Of a stretch of DNA of 64,000 nt, positions 1-11,391 are shown piece after piece (the first letter of the stretch is position 1; every line of letters begins with the position of its first letter). A program made the translations under genes and the position numbers. Source of the stretch: Rutidosis leptorrhynchoides (Eukaryota; Streptophyta; Magnoliopsida; Asterales; Asteraceae); NCBI RefSeq assembly GCF_046630445.1, contig NC_092333.1:184104001-184168000 (forward strand), in the 5' to 3' direction. The notes under the pieces are model-generated. The model made no database searches. It was not told the DNA's origin and saw nothing but the letters and a program-made list of their open reading frames with translations.

Positions 1-2099
1 AAACATATTAATTAACTTTGTGCAATAATTGACAAGTTAATAAAAGATGAAAATAATAAACTGTTAGTCGACACTCACTGCTAATTAAAATTTATGCATT
101 TATGTAATATTATAACTAATAACCTATAAGTAATAAATAAAAATTGACATTTATATAAATAATAAAACAATTGGGAACTAAATATATACAAGTCATGAAT
201 TAGTAAAAAGAAATAATACTTATCATGTAGTAAATGTAAAAATAATAATAGTAATAATAGTAATAATAATGAGACTAAAGAATCTTAAACAATTACATCC
301 TTATGTTGACTAAAAATTAAAATAAAATATATATATAAACTAGTACCACCTATTGTTGACTAAAAATTATAAAACAAAATAAAATCATTAATTAGAACAT
401 CCTTATGTTGACTAACACTCTAATACTTGCACTATATAAACTCCTAGTTTCTCATTCACAAATCACACCAAAATCCTCTCAAAAACAATCTCTCCCTCTC
501 CCTCTCTTGTGGTATTCGGATCTTCAAGCTTGTTCTTCGTGTTCTTCAAGAATCTTCAAGGAGTTCTTCAAGATTTTTAAGGCTTTGATCTTCCATCTTC
601 ATCGTGTTCATCTTTTCTTTGTTAATTATCTTGAATCTTCAAAGGTATAACATAAACCCTAAACTATTTACATAAACTTTAATCTTTGTTAATTCATATT
701 TATATTATAAACTTGTTATTCATAAGTATATACATAAACACTCCTAGATTTATATATACATATATACATGTAAAAAATATATATTTTTATGTATATATAC
801 GAATTATATATACATATACATATTAAAACCTTAAACCCTAATACTACTTATACTAGTACTTAACATGTATACACTATTACTATTACTATTACTAGCACCT
901 ATAACCTACTACTTATATTGTAGCACAAAAACATTTTGGGATATGTATTAGAGATGTATAGATCTTCGAACTTTCTTGACGAATGGTTTCTACGAGATTC
1001 TAGGCAGAGGGTTTGGATTTCCGATTTAAAGGGTCCTATGGCTCAAGCCCCTAGATCTAAATTAGCCATTCGAAGGGAAAGGGGTGATTGGAAGCTTATC
1101 TAATACGGCAAGTATCCTAAAATGAAAAACACTTATAAAAGTAGAAACTCTCTAGTCATAGAAACTTAGTAAAATAAGAAACTTTCTAAAAATGGAAACT
1201 TTATAAAAATAGTAACTTACTAGGAATAGAAACTTAGTAAAACAAACTATACTTAAACACATACTTAAACTTAAACATGGGCAAAACACTTAACTACTCT
1301 TAAATGTCAATAGGTTGACTTTCCTGCTCACTCGTTCAACTCTTTATTCTGAGGAATAACTCTCTCTCTACTTACTAAGGTGATTTTTATAGCCCCACTT
1401 TACTTGAGCTCAATTTACTTTTTATACTTATTGGGGTGAGACACACGCTGCTTTTACTATTTACAATTTAGACACAAGTACCAACTAAAACTATGCTATA
1501 CCCGGCTATGTCCGACTAAGTCCCTACAGTGATATTTTTAGGTGCTGCGGCATGCTTAGTTATTGGGGGTAGGCCTATCGGGAGTAACGTCCCCGATACA
1601 TTTGATGTTATCTTTGTATTGCTTGATAATGAAATTAAACCGACAAGTAGAACTAACTTGTCATGGGGCAAACTTGAACGTTTAGTCTAAATATCACGCA
1701 CTGGCATAACTTTTTGATCCTGCGGGAGATCAACCTTACAAATTAAATCTTGTGGTCTAAAACAAACGGTCAAAGTTATTTGTTAAACCTATGAACTTCA
1801 CTCAACCTTTTGGTTGACACTTTAGCATGTTTTGTCTCAGGTGCTGTTTGATTCAAGCTCTTATACTTACTGCTTATGTGATGCTACTTGGACATAGGAT
1901 CAAGAGATATCGCATTTATTACTTCTGCATGTGAACATTTCCATTATTGTTACTCCTATCATTGTAACTACGTTTCATTTTCCGCTGCGTGCTCAATAAA
2001 GTTTGTTTTATCATTTAGTATTGTTCTCGTATATTATAATATGTTGGTTGATTTGATATTAAGTCACATTTCACCCAGGCCCTAACTGGGGGTGTGACA
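1..2099 (+). mobile_element. Right part of a Ty3/gypsy-type LTR (3' or solo LTR)
   Basis: No coding sequence. The sequence has the layout of a long plant gypsy LTR on the plus strand: a TATA-like ACTATATAAACTCC near 431, a C/T-rich leader to about 640, an AATAAA signal near 1996, and a terminal GTGACA at 2094-2099. The words CTTTTGGTTGACAC and CTCAGGTGCTG near 1808-1850 and TTCCGCTGCG near 1980 also occur, in reverse complement, in the LTRs of the other elements in this window. The 5' LTR edge lies outside the window, so the partner LTR and TSD cannot be checked. Short direct repeats (around CCTTATGTTGACTA, 299-415) sit upstream of the TATA box, as in a U3 region. Confidence 0.6.
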
Positions 2100-3044
2100 A
2101 AATCAGTAGCAAATCAGTAGCTAAGCAATAATCAAACACACACAATACACACGAGACTTTTTACGTGGAAAACCCCTCAAAATCGAGAGTAAAAACCACG
2201 GGACTCGTAAGCCACTTAAACTTTACTATCATCAACAAGGAGAACAATACAATAGGTTTTCTCTAGATCATCTAGAGGTATACATCATCATCATACTCTT
2301 GAACTACAACAATCAACAAGTATATGAACAACCTAAAAGACAAAAGAGGAATTATCTCACTCAAAAACTGCTCTCTATTCCAGCAGCAAAATCACGACCT
2401 ACAAACCTCTTTAGACAAATTCAACGGTTGAAAATGTTGACCCTGATGTCAGGAAGACACAATCCAAAATTGAAGAAGATTCAACGGTCGGATCTCCGGG
2501 GATCGTTGATTTACTGGGCTGCTGTACATAAAAACGGGAATTGAGAAAACACACTTTTTCTTGAAAACTTTCTGCTCACTTAATGACTAACAGCTGCACA
2601 CTTTGAGATATTAATGATGCCCTTCAATGTTGACCAGATCAAACAACATCTTGGGCTTATTTTGTTGGGCTTTGAGCTTGGACTAACACTTGCTCATAAA
2701 TGGAAACCAATTAAAACCCAACACATAGCATGTTCAAAAGTATTTGGGAATTGTCATAAATCTAATTCGAAAGATGACACATGTATAACATGAGCTATAC
2801 AAGTATTGTGGGTTTATTGAATCAAAAGATAGCTGGTTCTGATATAAGAAACTACCAAAAAACTAAAAATATAAAAACAATGCAATAGTGAAGAACATAA
2901 CAAGAATATGATCCCACAATCTATCATTGCATCAGACAGAAAATAAGCTACTCAGTACTTGGCACTAACAATATATTCCTTCCCTAGAATCTATAGCAAT
3001 TTAAAACCATTTAAGTTCAATATGTATAATATTAAGTATCTCAC
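2100..3044. other. Unassigned repeat-like stretch, possibly an old LTR
   Basis: No convincing gene. It starts with a short direct repeat (AAATCAGTAGC twice), followed near 2155 by a TTTTTACGTGGAAAACCCC block of a kind seen in many plant repeats. Read on the minus strand, a TGTTGGG-type start lies at 2723, which could be the edge of a copia-like LTR, but I found no matching TSD or opposite edge. From about 2730 the sequence looks intron-like and leads into the UBC fragment on the minus strand. Confidence 0.25.
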
Positions 3045-3263
3045 CTTATTGGTTGCACCAGAGTGCAGTAGCAGAAGAATTGAGAGGACTATCAATATTC
3101 GGTTCTATATAATAAAACATATTAACATATTAATGAGCTAAAACTCCAATAAGCATCAAGCAGAATGTGATATATGTAGCAAAAGAAGGGTGTCACAAAC
3201 CTCCCAATAAACTTTGAATTGACGATAGTTGGTACGGCAATCATAGGCAGAAGACCACTTGTC
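3045..3263 (-). pseudogene. UBC19/UBC20-type ubiquitin-conjugating enzyme (E2-C) fragment, two exons
   Basis: Two exons with good splice borders lie on the minus strand. Exon 3201-3263 follows a TTTGCAG acceptor, ends at GAG|GTTTGT and begins DKWSSAYDCRT. Exon 3045-3104 follows ATATAG, ends at AAG|GTGAG and encodes PNIDSPLNSSATALWCNQ. From memory of the family, these match the conserved segment of the UBCH10-like E2 group that works with the anaphase-promoting complex (DKWSSAYDVRT, then a PN..SPLN..A..LW.NQ block). The first exon shifts frame after YDCRT (about one base missing near 3230), and a TAA follows NQ just before the second donor. The catalytic-cysteine exon upstream and the C-terminal exon are not seen nearby. 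It is therefore a non-functional gene fragment with its intron kept, as in DNA-level transduplication and not retroposition. Confidence 0.8.
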
Positions 3264-4215
3264 CTGCAAAATAAACGTTAAATAAGGGTGGTGCAGTGTG
3301 ACCGGAGCGGTTGTAGATTTTATAAATGGAATTTGAGGGGATGATGTTTATTGACCAATAGAATAATTAGCTAGCTCCGAATCAATGACAATCGCATTAT
3401 CAATCCAGAAAGACTAAAATTATAACTTAGTGACTATAGGTATGAACTTAAGTTACATTGTTACCTTATCAGGGTTTTTACACAAGGAATGTAGTTATAA
3501 AAGTGAAATAGATTGCGGAAATGAAACGAGAATGTGGTGATCAAATCATGGCTTGTACATATGTTGAATGACGAGACTGAGGGTGACACGCCGTGCCAAA
3601 GCAGACCTGATTAGAAGGAGCAGTCAAGTGGCACGCCGTGCCACTTGGTGGCCCGCTATGCCAAGCCAGGTTTTGCTGAAGTCAAGGATGAAGTGGCATG
3701 CCGTGCCACTTTGTGACACACCGTGCCAGCACCTGATTCTGGTAGTGTTTTGGGTAGTTTGCTATAACTTCTCATGACCACCACATTTGTTCATAACTTT
3801 TTTCACATATTTTTCTCTGCAAAAGCATTCAGAAAATATTCATTACAATCATCTTCTTAATTCTCTTTTAGTCAAGAGATTAAGTTGTCTTAGTCTTATC
3901 TCGTGCAACCCGTGACTAATTAGGTCGAAAGACTTGATTCGAAAAGTGATAGTGATTCACGATTTAAAGATCAATCCGGTCTTTTAGATTCTGGAACCCA
4001 AACCCCATTTTTATAACACATACTTCAACCAAATGGGTCAAAATCCTTCCAATTAAATTAACATCTTCATCTAAAAGTTGGCTCTTGACTGACTTCAAAC
4101 TCATTTTAATCTATCTATATGTGGTGTGGATATTGCTGAGATTGGTTGCGCGGAATTGAAACATCGGAACATCTTTTTTTCTCATGTAATGTAGTGCATG
4201 ACATTTGGTATAAAA
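3264..4215. other. Non-coding stretch with a four-palindrome block
   Basis: No gene recognised. At 3585-3728 there are four to five copies of a GGCACGCCGTGCC-type palindrome with variants, embedded in unrelated spacers. The part from 3780 to 4200 has a C/T-rich leader-like look, and the whole may be an old LTR. A short open frame at 3568-3777 only translates the palindromes and has no recognisable domain. Confidence 0.5.
3585..3728. repeat. Cluster of GGCACGCCGTGCC palindromes
   Basis: Copies at about 3585-3597, 3628-3644, 3648-3662 (degenerate), 3693-3709 and 3714-3727. The best copy is GTGGCACGCCGTGCCAC. Spacing is irregular (30-45 bases). The arrangement resembles the GGACGGCGTCC clusters in the LTRs of element A, but with a different palindrome core. 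Confidence 0.8.
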
Positions 4216-5146
4216 CGAGGAATACGTGCCCGCGCTTCGCTGCGGGGTGCGTTCTTTAGTTGTTTATTACGGTTTTATGACGTTGTGCGTACGTGTATGC
4301 ATAAATGGTTTTATATGAAGCTATGTACAAAAATGCTTAGTAATTACTTATTAAAGTTCGGTTATATGAAGCTAGTTATGTAGAGTTTATGCTACATGCT
4401 AAATAACAGCTATAAAACGTTTTTTACAAAAAGGGCGTTGGCACGAGCATCTAGAAGTTGGGAGATGTTTGTGCCCGTTGCGTTAGTCGACTTTTTTCTT
4501 CACTTCCGTTTCCTGCATATACACGTGTATATTAGTAGTTACTTGCAACTACTTAAATCTCTCAAAAGTTAGACTAAGATGTTAGAATTTGGACGCACTT
4601 CACCAACTATAAGTTATGTTCTACTTCCTGACAACAGTGACTTCTATCTTTCCGTTCAACTACAAAAATTACTTCATTTACCTAAAACACTTTGTCAAAT
4701 AAGATTTATCTACTGTATTATGAGTAATTGTCTTCACCTAAAGTCTTGTCACTAAAAACATGAAACTGCACCCCACATATCATACAGGTACTTGTATAAT
4801 GATTATTTATCACACATTTTTTTTTTAATTATCTAGTTTAATATTATGTCTACAATGAGTTACAACCAACCGTAGCTGGTAACTTATATAAAGTGTTAAC
4901 TTTAATTGAATGCTTACATAAATAGTAACATATAAGATTGCTACTTAAATATCCTTGCTGACCAGTAACCTAATGTGTTTAGCACGTGGGATGACAATAT
5001 GAAAGACACATTAAAAATTCGTCACACAAAATATCAGCTCAACAGAGCATCAATTATACTACTATCCATGATTGATGATATCCTTAAAATATTTGTAGCT
5101 ACCAATTTTAGATCAATATCAGTTAGAGGAAGATAAAATAGTATAC

Positions 5147-5504
5147 CTTGAAAATCAGCAGAACTCAAAACCAAGCTGGATGAAGAATCTACGTCTTTCG
5201 TGTTTGAAATTAAACGCTCACCTAAAATCATCGACAAAAAGTTTATATATTTAACAAAAACAAAAAGCATTAACAGCTGCTAAATTTTGTTGACTTTACA
5301 ACAATCATAAGTGACCTTCATAGACAGTAGTAGTACACTTATTGAAGTTAACAAATGGCAATCGATAAAGGACAGACCTATAAATTGATCAATAAATTAA
5401 ATTTACCTTCAGACACGGTTGTTGCGAATATGGAGTTTCCAGTTAACGCAAAAATGTAGCATGTGGTTAAAGATAGAAACTAAAGCAGTTTGGCGTATTA
5501 AAGA
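5147..5504 (-). pseudogene. Exon-like fragments of an unidentified gene inside H1
   Basis: Minus-strand segment 5147-5221 has a TTTTAG acceptor and an AAG|GTATAC donor and is open for 25 codons (GERLISNTKDVDSSSSLVLS...). Segment 5407-5504 ends at GAAG|GTAAAT and reads ...CYIFALTGNSIFATTVSEG; it is cut by the insertion of element A. Further coding-looking sequence may lie at 26290-26470 (Ala-rich, minus strand). I do not recognise the protein. The pattern of small exons with splice sites suggests a captured host gene. Confidence 0.35.
5500..5504. repeat. Target-site duplication AAAGA of element A (left)
   Basis: AAAGA here is repeated directly after the right LTR at 26088-26092, which fixes both ends of element A. 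Confidence 0.9.
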
Positions 5505-7573
5505 TGTAACAACCCGACTTCGATATACCAAAAACACGCTTAAAAAAAAATTTCTGAAGCAATACATCTGGACGGCGTCCAGTTATCTAGACGGCGTCCA
5601 ACAAAGAAGCCTTGGACGGCGTCCAGAAGATCTGGACGGCGTCCAAATGAACTGCCAGGTTCTGATCTGGATGTCCAATTTATATGAGCGGAAAACCCGC
5701 TTCCCGACACTTTTAAACGAAAACTTTTTCACAACATGTCAATATAAGTTAAACTAAGAGATTTCCACAATAAAATCAAATTTTACAACATCGGGCCCAC
5801 ATCGGCCGTTTTACGAGTTTCGTTCAAAAATACAAGTTTCGACCGTACTAGTTTAATTTCCAAACGACACTAGAGCATGGTGTTTGGGGTTAAACTACCC
5901 AAATCTTGGCCGAACTTCCAAAAAGCTAAACCCCCGAGAGCCACTACTATTCCAAACGAATACCTTTGCCCTTGTCCACGCCGGAGCCTAAAAAGGTAAA
6001 CAACGAGAGGGTAAGCTAAAGCTTAGTGAATGCAATAATTATACATATACATATATAACCTACTTACTTGCATTCACTTACACAATACCGCATACAAGCT
6101 AGCAATTCGACAACTATGCAAACATTATGCATAAACCAACATCCGCAATTCATAATAAGCTAGCGACACCAAAAGCATATAGTTCACAATTAAATATGCT
6201 AATACAAAATTCACACAACCATGGTTAACCAATCGTACAAGGGAACGGTACTCGCTAGAGACCATCGGAGTTCATAACATCCATTAGTGTACATACGACG
6301 CGTAATCACTAATCCCTCGGGTGATGTCTTGAACACTGCGATAATTTCACCCCCATGACAATTGGTGTCTTGAACACCGCGATAATTTCACATGTCAATC
6401 AAACCAATGAGTGGTGTCTTGAACACCGCGACAATTTCACTCCCATGATAATGTGTTGTCTTAAACACCGCGACTATTTCACATGTCAATCAAGCCAATG
6501 AGTGGTGTCTTAAACACCGCGACAATTCCACTCGTTACGTAGAATGTGGTGTCTTGAACACCGCGACAATTCCACATTTCACGTTACATAAAAAATACAT
6601 TATATACGTACACGCATAATTATTCCACTCACCTTACACGTCGGTGATGATTAAACACTTCCGTACACCTCAAAGCAAAGTACCTAATACATTAAGTACA
6701 TATATCAATTATTCATTCAAGTTGGTCAACCAACTTATTTGCCATACAAGTGCCATTTGGCCCATAGTGCAAACGTGACCCTTTGCACCATTAATTCTAA
6801 CACTAGGTCGGGATTATGTCAAACCCTTACCAACAATTCGATTATGGTCTTAATACACCTTTTAACACAAATTTATCTCATTTTCGCACCCATTAACCCA
6901 CTTAGGTCATCAAAGACTCATTTGACCCATTTCAAGGTTAACACACTCATTTGGGTTACTATCATACCCATATACACCCATTCACTTTAACCACTAAGTG
7001 TGCTAGAGATTTACTAACATTTAAGACTCATATACACTATTTAACATTTCAAAACCCTAGGTTAGTCATCTTTGAGTCCTCATGACGAAAACTTATCCAA
7101 AAATCCCCAAAACACTAACAATTGGGTTTTATGTTCATTACTAACTCAAACCCTAACCCTTAAACAATTAAAACAAGGAAATCAAGGTTAAGACTTACCA
7201 CTACAATTAACATGTAGCTAGGGACTAGATGAACAACTTTAGAACTCACACTAAGCCCCGATTCGACCTTCTTCTTCCTTGATTTGAGCTCTCTCACTCT
7301 AGATCTTTCTCTCTCTCTAGAATTCAAGTGGAAAGGGATAAGGTTGGTGAAAGTGGTGTAAATGAGGCTCCCCCAACTGATCTAGTGCCTTAAATTCGTT
7401 CACAAAGTGAAAATACCAAAATACCCCTTTGTAATATCTAAAAACAAAACAGCTGGCTCGCCAGTTCATCTGGACGGCGTCCAGTTATCTGGACGGCATC
7501 CAGCCCTTCAAATTTGGACGGCGTCCCAACATTTAGACGGCGTCCCAGCCTTCTGAGAAAACAGGATCTTACA
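5505..7573 (-). repeat. 3' LTR of element A
   Basis: Starts TGTAACAACCC on the plus strand and ends CTTACA, 2069 bp. It has two clusters of GGACGGCGTCC palindromes, one near each end (5568-5646 and 7468-7548), and a hairpin minisatellite (6330-6577). The short open frames in it have no domain. Confidence 0.95.
6330..6577. repeat. Hairpin minisatellite in the LTR of element A
   Basis: About six copies of a unit around GGTGTCTTGAACACCGCGAC, separated by 10-35 bases. Each copy contains the inverted repeat GGTGT/ACACC, and most are bracketed by GTGG and CCAC, so each can fold as a nested hairpin. The homologous block is at 24832-25090 in the other LTR. Confidence 0.85.
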
Positions 7574-7585
7574 ACTCTCCCCTAC
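7574..7585 (-). other. Polypurine tract of element A
   Basis: Minus-strand AGGGGAGAGT lies directly beside the 3' LTR. It is where plus-strand DNA synthesis is primed. Confidence 0.75.
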
Positions 7586-9272
7586 TTGAACCGGATTGCG
7601 ACCTCGCGATCCAAGCCGCATGACAAGCAGGAAGATACACTAACACAAACTCTTCGGATTCTGACGTAAACTCGGAACCTATACTTCGATGCCATTGAAC
7701 CTTAAAAGTTCTCACCTCTTTATTTCTCAGCGTTTTCACATTTTCATCGAGTATAGCAACCGGCTCCTCAACATACTCTAACTTGTTGTTTAGTTCAATT
7801 TCGTCTAATGGCATCCATGAAGAATCATCCGCAAGACACTTACGGAGATGGAAAACATGAAATGTATTATGGATCCCCACAAGCTCTTCGGGTAATTCCA
7901 AACGATACGCAACTTCACCAACGCGATCTAAAATCTTGAATGGTCCAATAAATCGAGGAGCTAACTTTCCTCGTTTTCGAAACCGAATAACACCTTTCCA
8001 TGGAGAAACTTTAAGCATCACCATGTCACCTTCTTGGAACTCAATTTGTCATCTACGCTTATCGGCATAAGATTTTTGTCTATCTTGGGCCTTTTTCAAA
8101 TGAGTCTGAATCATATCAATCTTGTTATTCGTCTCTAAAACCAAATTGGTACTCCCGATTTCTCTTTGACCCACTTCACCCCAACAAATCGGGGTTCGAC
8201 ACCTACGCCCATAAAGCATCTCGTAAGGTGGCATCCCAATACTAGTATGATAACTATTATTATACGAGAATTCCACCAAAGGTAAGTGCTCATCCCAACT
8301 ACCACCGAAATCAATAATACATGCCCGTAACATATCCTCCAATGTCTGATTCGTGCATTCGGTTTGACCATCCGTTTGAGGATGATACGCCGTGCTCAAT
8401 TTCAATTGTATACCCATATCTTCATGAAACTTCTCCCAAAACCGAGATGTGAAACGGGTATCTCGATCCGAAATAATAGATATAGGAACCCTGTGTCTTG
8501 ATATCACCTCCTTGATAAACAACTTAGACAAAGTCTCCGATGATATCACTTCCCGAATAGGAAGAAACAAGGCACTTTTCGTCAATCGATCAACTATTAC
8601 CCAAATCGAGTCAAATTGGGTTCTCGCCATCTTTGGTAACTTTGTGATGAAATCCATGGTAATGAGCTCCCATTTCTATTTCGGAATTTCTAACGGTTGT
8701 AACGTACCATATGACTTTTGGTGTTCGGCTTTAACTTGTAAATACGTGACGCATTGTTCAACATACTTAACAACATCACGTTTCATGCCCGGCCACCAAT
8801 ACTCTTTCTTCAAATCAAGATACATTTTTGTCGCGCCCGGGTGAATGGAATACTTTAACTTATGTGCTTCATCAAGTAGCACTCGTCGATTACCACCCAT
8901 ATTACGCACCCATACTCGTCCCTGAAAGGACAACAAACCATGCGGGCCTAAGGTAATAGACTCCGTTTGCCCCACGATTCATTCCTCATGCTTGTTGTTA
9001 ACAAAAGCTTCAATTTGAATCTCACCAAGCTTCACAAGAAAATCGTTAGTAATAATCATGCGTAACAATCCTACTCGTATTGCCGGATGTTGACTCTTTC
9101 GACTCAACGCATCCGCGACCACATTCTCCTTGCCCGGATGATAAAATATCTCACAATCGTAGTCTTTCACCACGTCCATCCATCTTCGTTGACGATAATT
9201 CAAATCTCGTTGATCAAAAAGATGTTTTAAGCTCTTGTGATCCGAATAAATCGTACACTTGACACCATACAA

Positions 9273-9277
9273 GTAAT
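9273..9277. repeat. Target-site duplication GTAAT of LARD1 (left)
   Basis: GTAAT recurs at 20894-20898. Joining the two sides restores continuity of the RNase H frame of element A (...KIWHHY / LYGVKCT...). Confidence 0.92.
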
Positions 9278-10987
9278 TGAAAGGACCCGTTCATATACAT
9301 TATAAACGATTAATAATAGTTGATTACATCGCGAGGTATTTGACCTCTATATGATACATTTTACAAACATTGCATTCGTTTTTAAAAGATAAACTTTCAT
9401 TTCATCGAAAGTTGACGGCATGCATACCATTTCATAATATATCCAACTATAATTGACTTAATAATAATCTTGATGAACTCTACGACTCGAATGCAACGTC
9501 TTTTGAAATATGTCATGAATGACTCCAAGTAATATCTCTAAAATGAACAAATGCACAGCGGAAGATTTCTTTAATACCTGAGAATAAACATGCTTTCAAG
9601 TGTCAACCAAAAGGTTGGTGAGTTCATTAGTTTAACATAAACATTCATTATCATCATTTTAATAGACCACAAGATTTTCATTTCTCATAAATATACGTCC
9701 CATGCATAGAGACAAAAATAATCATTTATATGGATTGAACACCTGGTAACCGACATTAACAAGATGCATATAAGAATATCCCCTATCATTCCAGGAAATC
9801 CTTCGGACATGATAAAAACAACATCAAAGTACTAAAGCATCCGGTACTTTGGATGGGGTTCGTTAGGCCCAATAGATCTATCTTTAGGATTCGCGTCAAT
9901 TAGTAGATCGGTTTACTAATTCTTAGGTTACCAAGCAAAAATGGGCATATTCGGCTTCGATCATTCAACCATATAATGTAGTTTTGATTACTTGTGTCTA
10001 TTTCGTAAAACAGTTATAAAAGCAGCGCATGTATTCTCAGTCCCAAAAATATATATTGCAAAAGCATTTAAAAAGGGAGTAATGAAACTCACAATACTGT
10101 CTTTTGTAGTAAAAATACATATGACGACATTGAACAATACATGGTTGGCCTCGGATTCAAGAACCTATTATCATTTGCATATATATATTAAAACATATAC
10201 TTGTGATCGAACTAATATATATATGTATATATAAATTTATTAGTTATATCCTTTTTATATGTTTCATATATTCACTTTGTTATATAAAAATATTAATTTT
10301 CGTTATGTTATACGTATTAAATATATTTTTAATATGCATATATATATCATTTGTATATTATTAATAGTAGTTATAATAATATCAACATAATATTAATAGT
10401 GGTAAAAAAATGATAATAATTATAATACTTATTATTACTAGTAAAGATAATAATGTTAATAATTCTATTAATGATTATATTAATGATATTAATAATAACT
10501 GTAAAAATGTTAATTATAATGTTATTGGTAGTAATTATAATGATACTTAATAATTTTAAAAATAATAATAATAATGATCATACAATTTTAAATAAAATTA
10601 TAGGTTTATAATGATAATACTTTTTGTAATAATGATAATAATAATACTTTATGATTAAAAAAATTTACTACTAATCATAATTACATCAACAATATCAATA
10701 ATGCTAATATTTATACTCATGTTAGTGATAACTATAATAATTCTATAAATTTTAAAATGATACTAATAATTATGATACTTATAACTGTAAGAATAATAAT
10801 TATAATTCCAATATTAATTATAATACTAGTAATAATAATACGATATTAATAGTACTAATAACAATAATATTAGTAATGATAATACTAATAATTTTTAAGT
10901 GTTAATACTAGTAATAATAATGATACTACAACTTAATAATAATAATTTTAACAATAATGATTAATACTAGCAATAACAATAACAATC

Positions 10988-11108
<121 letters not shown>

Positions 11109-11168
11109 TAATAAGGAAATTAAATGACTACCTCATAAGGAGCTTTTTTAAAATAAAAAAAATGTATT

Positions 11169-11232
11169 GTCGTGAACTGGAATCGAACTCCTGACCTCCC
11201 ATTCACAAACACACCCCATTAACCATTCCTCC
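11169..11232 (-). other. tRNA-like cassette in the LARD1 LTR (first)
   Basis: Read on the minus strand it has GGAGGAATGGTTAATGGGG, resembling a tRNA D-arm/A-box, and about 25 bases later GGAGTTCGATTCC, resembling a T-arm/B-box. No full cloverleaf with paired acceptor stem is apparent, so it is not called a tRNA gene. The copy in the other LTR is at 19108-19171. Confidence 0.55.
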
Positions 11233-11327
11233 ATGTTAGTTTTTCTTAATATATCTCATCTTATATCTATATATCCTGTATCTGTTTAATCCTAATTTCT
11301 TCTTCTCTAAAAAAAAAATATATAAAT

Positions 11328-11391
11328 GCTCCAAACGAGAATTGAACCCATGATCTCCTGGTAATCTAACAACACTCCTAACCATGGCTCC
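11328..11391 (-). other. tRNA-like cassette in the LARD1 LTR (second)
   Basis: Minus strand: GGAGCCATGGTTAGGAG (A-box-like), then GGGTTCAATTCTC (B-box-like) at tRNA-like spacing. It lies about 95 bases from the first cassette in the same orientation, which is the transcriptional sense of the element. Confidence 0.5.

Larger units (their letters stand above)
7569..9277 (-). pseudogene. Element A pol, 3' part: end of RNase H, integrase, chromodomain-like tail
   Basis: One minus-strand frame runs from the LARD1 junction to a stop at the LTR edge, broken by three in-frame stops at 8979, 8676 and 8046. Domains in order: RNase H end ([12 protein letters not shown]); integrase zinc finger with both histidines but its CxxC altered to CVTYLQ; integrase core with the first aspartate in VIVDRLTKSA, SDRDTRF, and TDGQTE supplying the glutamate; and a C-terminal region with GPFKILDRVGEVAYRLELP and a chromodomain-like VQWHRSIGSEF. 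The last codons overlap the polypurine tract, and the stop lies in the LTR. The three stops are all single transitions away from sense codons common at these places in the family. Confidence 0.9.

Noticed and set aside
2100..2723. Solo copia LTR with exact ends
   Set aside because: One TG-like edge is visible on minus, but there is no matching other edge or TSD, so it is only listed as unassigned.
6330..6577. CRISPR-like array of short repeats and spacers
   Set aside because: Eukaryotic LTR, variable spacers shared between both LTRs, and no cas genes.
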